NCBI GenBank assembly: GCA_947442115.1
Contig: CANEVK010000159.1
Location: 1 to 6,657 of the forward strand
Source: Bacteriovoracaceae bacterium
GTDB taxonomy: Bacteria; Bdellovibrionota; Bacteriovoracia; Bacteriovoracales; Bacteriovoracaceae
DNA length: 6,657 nt
Direction of reading: 5' to 3'
The notes below the pieces were generated by a model that worked only from the letters and a program-made list of their open reading frames with translations, made no database searches and was not told where the DNA came from. Below are positions 5,932 through 6,657 of this stretch, in pieces. Made by a program: the position numbers and the translations under genes. Within the stretch, counting starts at the first letter, position 1. Every line of letters starts with the position of its first letter.

Positions 5932-6473
5932 GTGATTTTAAATGCACCTTATGGCCTTCCGGAGAAGTGCTGGAAGTCAATTCAGAGGAATCACTTCTTT
6001 CTCAATTAAAGAAGGCCGGAAAAAAAATTAAATCAAGTTGCGGAGGCTGTGCCTCTTGCGGTGATTGTGTCGTGGTTATTAAATCTGGTGAATTGAACCT
6101 TTCCCCACAAAACTTTGAAGAGTTAAGATTGTTAGGAAATGTGTACCACATAACCAAAGAAAGACTTTCCTGCCAAACCAAAGTTCTTGGCGATGTAACG
6201 ATCGATATTTCCGCCCATGATAAGAATGCTTTCACTGGAAAAGGTGAGAAACTGGTGCAAAAAAGCACCGGCACGATCCTGAAAAAGCGTGAAGAAGTGG
6301 AAAAAGCGGTTAGAGAAAGTGAGGAAAAAAGTCGGGAAAAACCAGCAGATGACTGGTATCGTCACTGGGAAAAAGGATCTGAAGATTCGGATAAACCTAA
6401 GAAGCTTGGTGGTAATAAGAAGCCTAAAGCTTTTAGTTTTAATGATTCAGATGGTTCAGAAGAAAAAGAATAG
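5928..6473 (+). CDS. 2Fe-2S ferredoxin with a charged C-terminal extension
   Basis: Residues 1-95 form a beta-grasp 2Fe-2S ferredoxin domain, a small electron carrier. The cluster motif is CGGCASCGDC (38-47) followed by LSCQ with C82, so the expected ligands are C38, C44, C47 and C82 (C-x5-C-x2-C-x34-C). C41 is an additional cysteine where relatives usually carry another residue, and C6 lies near the N-terminus. After about residue 100 comes a tail of roughly 80 residues, very rich in Lys, Glu, Ser and Asp, probably helical at 117-138 and disordered later, with an aromatic patch WYRHW at 143-147. The tail is not part of a standard ferredoxin (about 100-110 aa). The start overlaps the previous stop by ATGA. 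The redox partner is not identifiable from context, and a specialised rather than central-metabolic ferredoxin is likely. Confidence 0.88.
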   Translation: MSDFKCTLWPSGEVLEVNSEESLLSQLKKAGKKIKSSCGGCASCGDCVVVIKSGELNLSPQNFEELRLLGNVYHITKERLSCQTKVLGDVTIDISAHDKNAFTGKGEKLVQKSTGTILKKREEVEKAVRESEEKSREKPADDWYRHWEKGSEDSDKPKKLGGNKKPKAFSFNDSDGSEEKE

Positions 6474-6487
6474 TAAGGAGAAAAAAA

Positions 6488-6657
6488 ATGTCTCAGACCA
6501 TGACTTCTGCAAGTTCTGTTGAAACGGCAGATAATAAGTTTCCAGGACAGATTAAGTTTATTGTAGGGAATGAAGCCTGTGAGCGTTATAGCTACTACGG
6601 GATGAAATCAATCCTTACCATCTTCATGATTCAAGTTCTCTTGTTTCAGGAAGCAGA
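6488..6657 (+). CDS. POT/PTR2-family proton-dependent oligopeptide transporter, N-terminal part only
   Basis: Only the first 56 codons are in the window; the gene runs off the right edge. After a short polar N-terminus the sequence reads FPGQIKFIVGNEACERYSYYG, containing the ExxER motif (E29, E32, R33) and the aromatic YxYYG of the first transmembrane helix, which together are the signature of the major-facilitator POT family. These inner-membrane carriers import di- and tripeptides with protons; the ExxER residues take part in proton coupling. The following segment, SILTIFMIQVLLF, is hydrophobic as expected. TAAGGAG at 6474-6480, seven bases before the ATG, is a strong ribosome binding site, and the gene lies 14 bases after the ferredoxin stop, probably as the next operon member. 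Peptide uptake would suit a protein-consuming or predatory lifestyle, but that is inference. Confidence 0.88.
   Translation, partial: MSQTMTSASSVETADNKFPGQIKFIVGNEACERYSYYGMKSILTIFMIQVLLFQEA

Noticed and set aside
6289..6522. Lys-rich open frame overlapping the end of the ferredoxin gene and the transporter start
   Set aside because: It is a +1 shadow of the A-rich ferredoxin tail, has no ribosome binding site and conflicts with two well-supported genes.
1..6657. CRISPR arrays, tRNA or rRNA genes, insertion sequences, toxin-antitoxin or defence genes
   Set aside because: I looked for spaced repeats, cloverleaf-like arms, terminal inverted repeats and transposase or nuclease motifs and found none.

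Overview
The window is an AT-rich (by eye about 38-40 % GC) bacterial chromosome segment with every convincing gene on the + strand. Gene content and protein style (an RpoH-type sigma factor with an acidic N-terminal extension, PNPase, dUTPase, a small PHA-granule-type protein, a 2Fe-2S ferredoxin with a charged tail, a POT-family transporter) suggest a Bdellovibrionota/Bacteriovorax-like or related deltaproteobacterial lineage. That placement is an inference from gene content, not a demonstrated match.

Layout: (1) bases 2-1381 hold the 3' part of a large gene of unrecognised function, open at the left edge. (2) 1447-2475 encodes an RpoH (sigma-32) family sigma factor whose start has no visible Shine-Dalgarno sequence. 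(3) 2476-2580 is a structured leader in front of rpsO. Its two helices share a strand, and one contains a G-U/G-C step like the known ribosomal protein S15 recognition motif, which makes it a good candidate for an S15 autoregulatory element. (4) rpsO (2581-2847) is followed by a strong intrinsic terminator or attenuator (2852-2880). (5) 2881-3048 is a non-coding pnp leader with a possible -10 box and two hairpins next to the start codon, one of them covering the ribosome binding site. (6) pnp (3049-5178), dut (5180-5635), a PHA_gran_rgn-like small protein (5650-5931), a 2Fe-2S ferredoxin (5928-6473) and the start of a POT/PTR2 peptide transporter (6488 to the right edge) follow with gaps of 1, 14, -4 and 14 nt, so they very probably form one operon.

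Functionally this is mostly core machinery: stress transcription (RpoH), ribosome assembly (S15), RNA turnover (PNPase) and nucleotide-pool sanitation (Dut), trailing into less understood accessory genes. The rpsO-pnp pair is a conserved bacterial arrangement in which both genes are often controlled through their own mRNA leaders, and the structures seen here fit that theme. I see no mobile element, CRISPR array, tRNA, rRNA or defence-type system. The most interesting items are the rpsO leader, the pnp leader, the ferredoxin with an extra cysteine and a charged tail, and the unidentified first gene.
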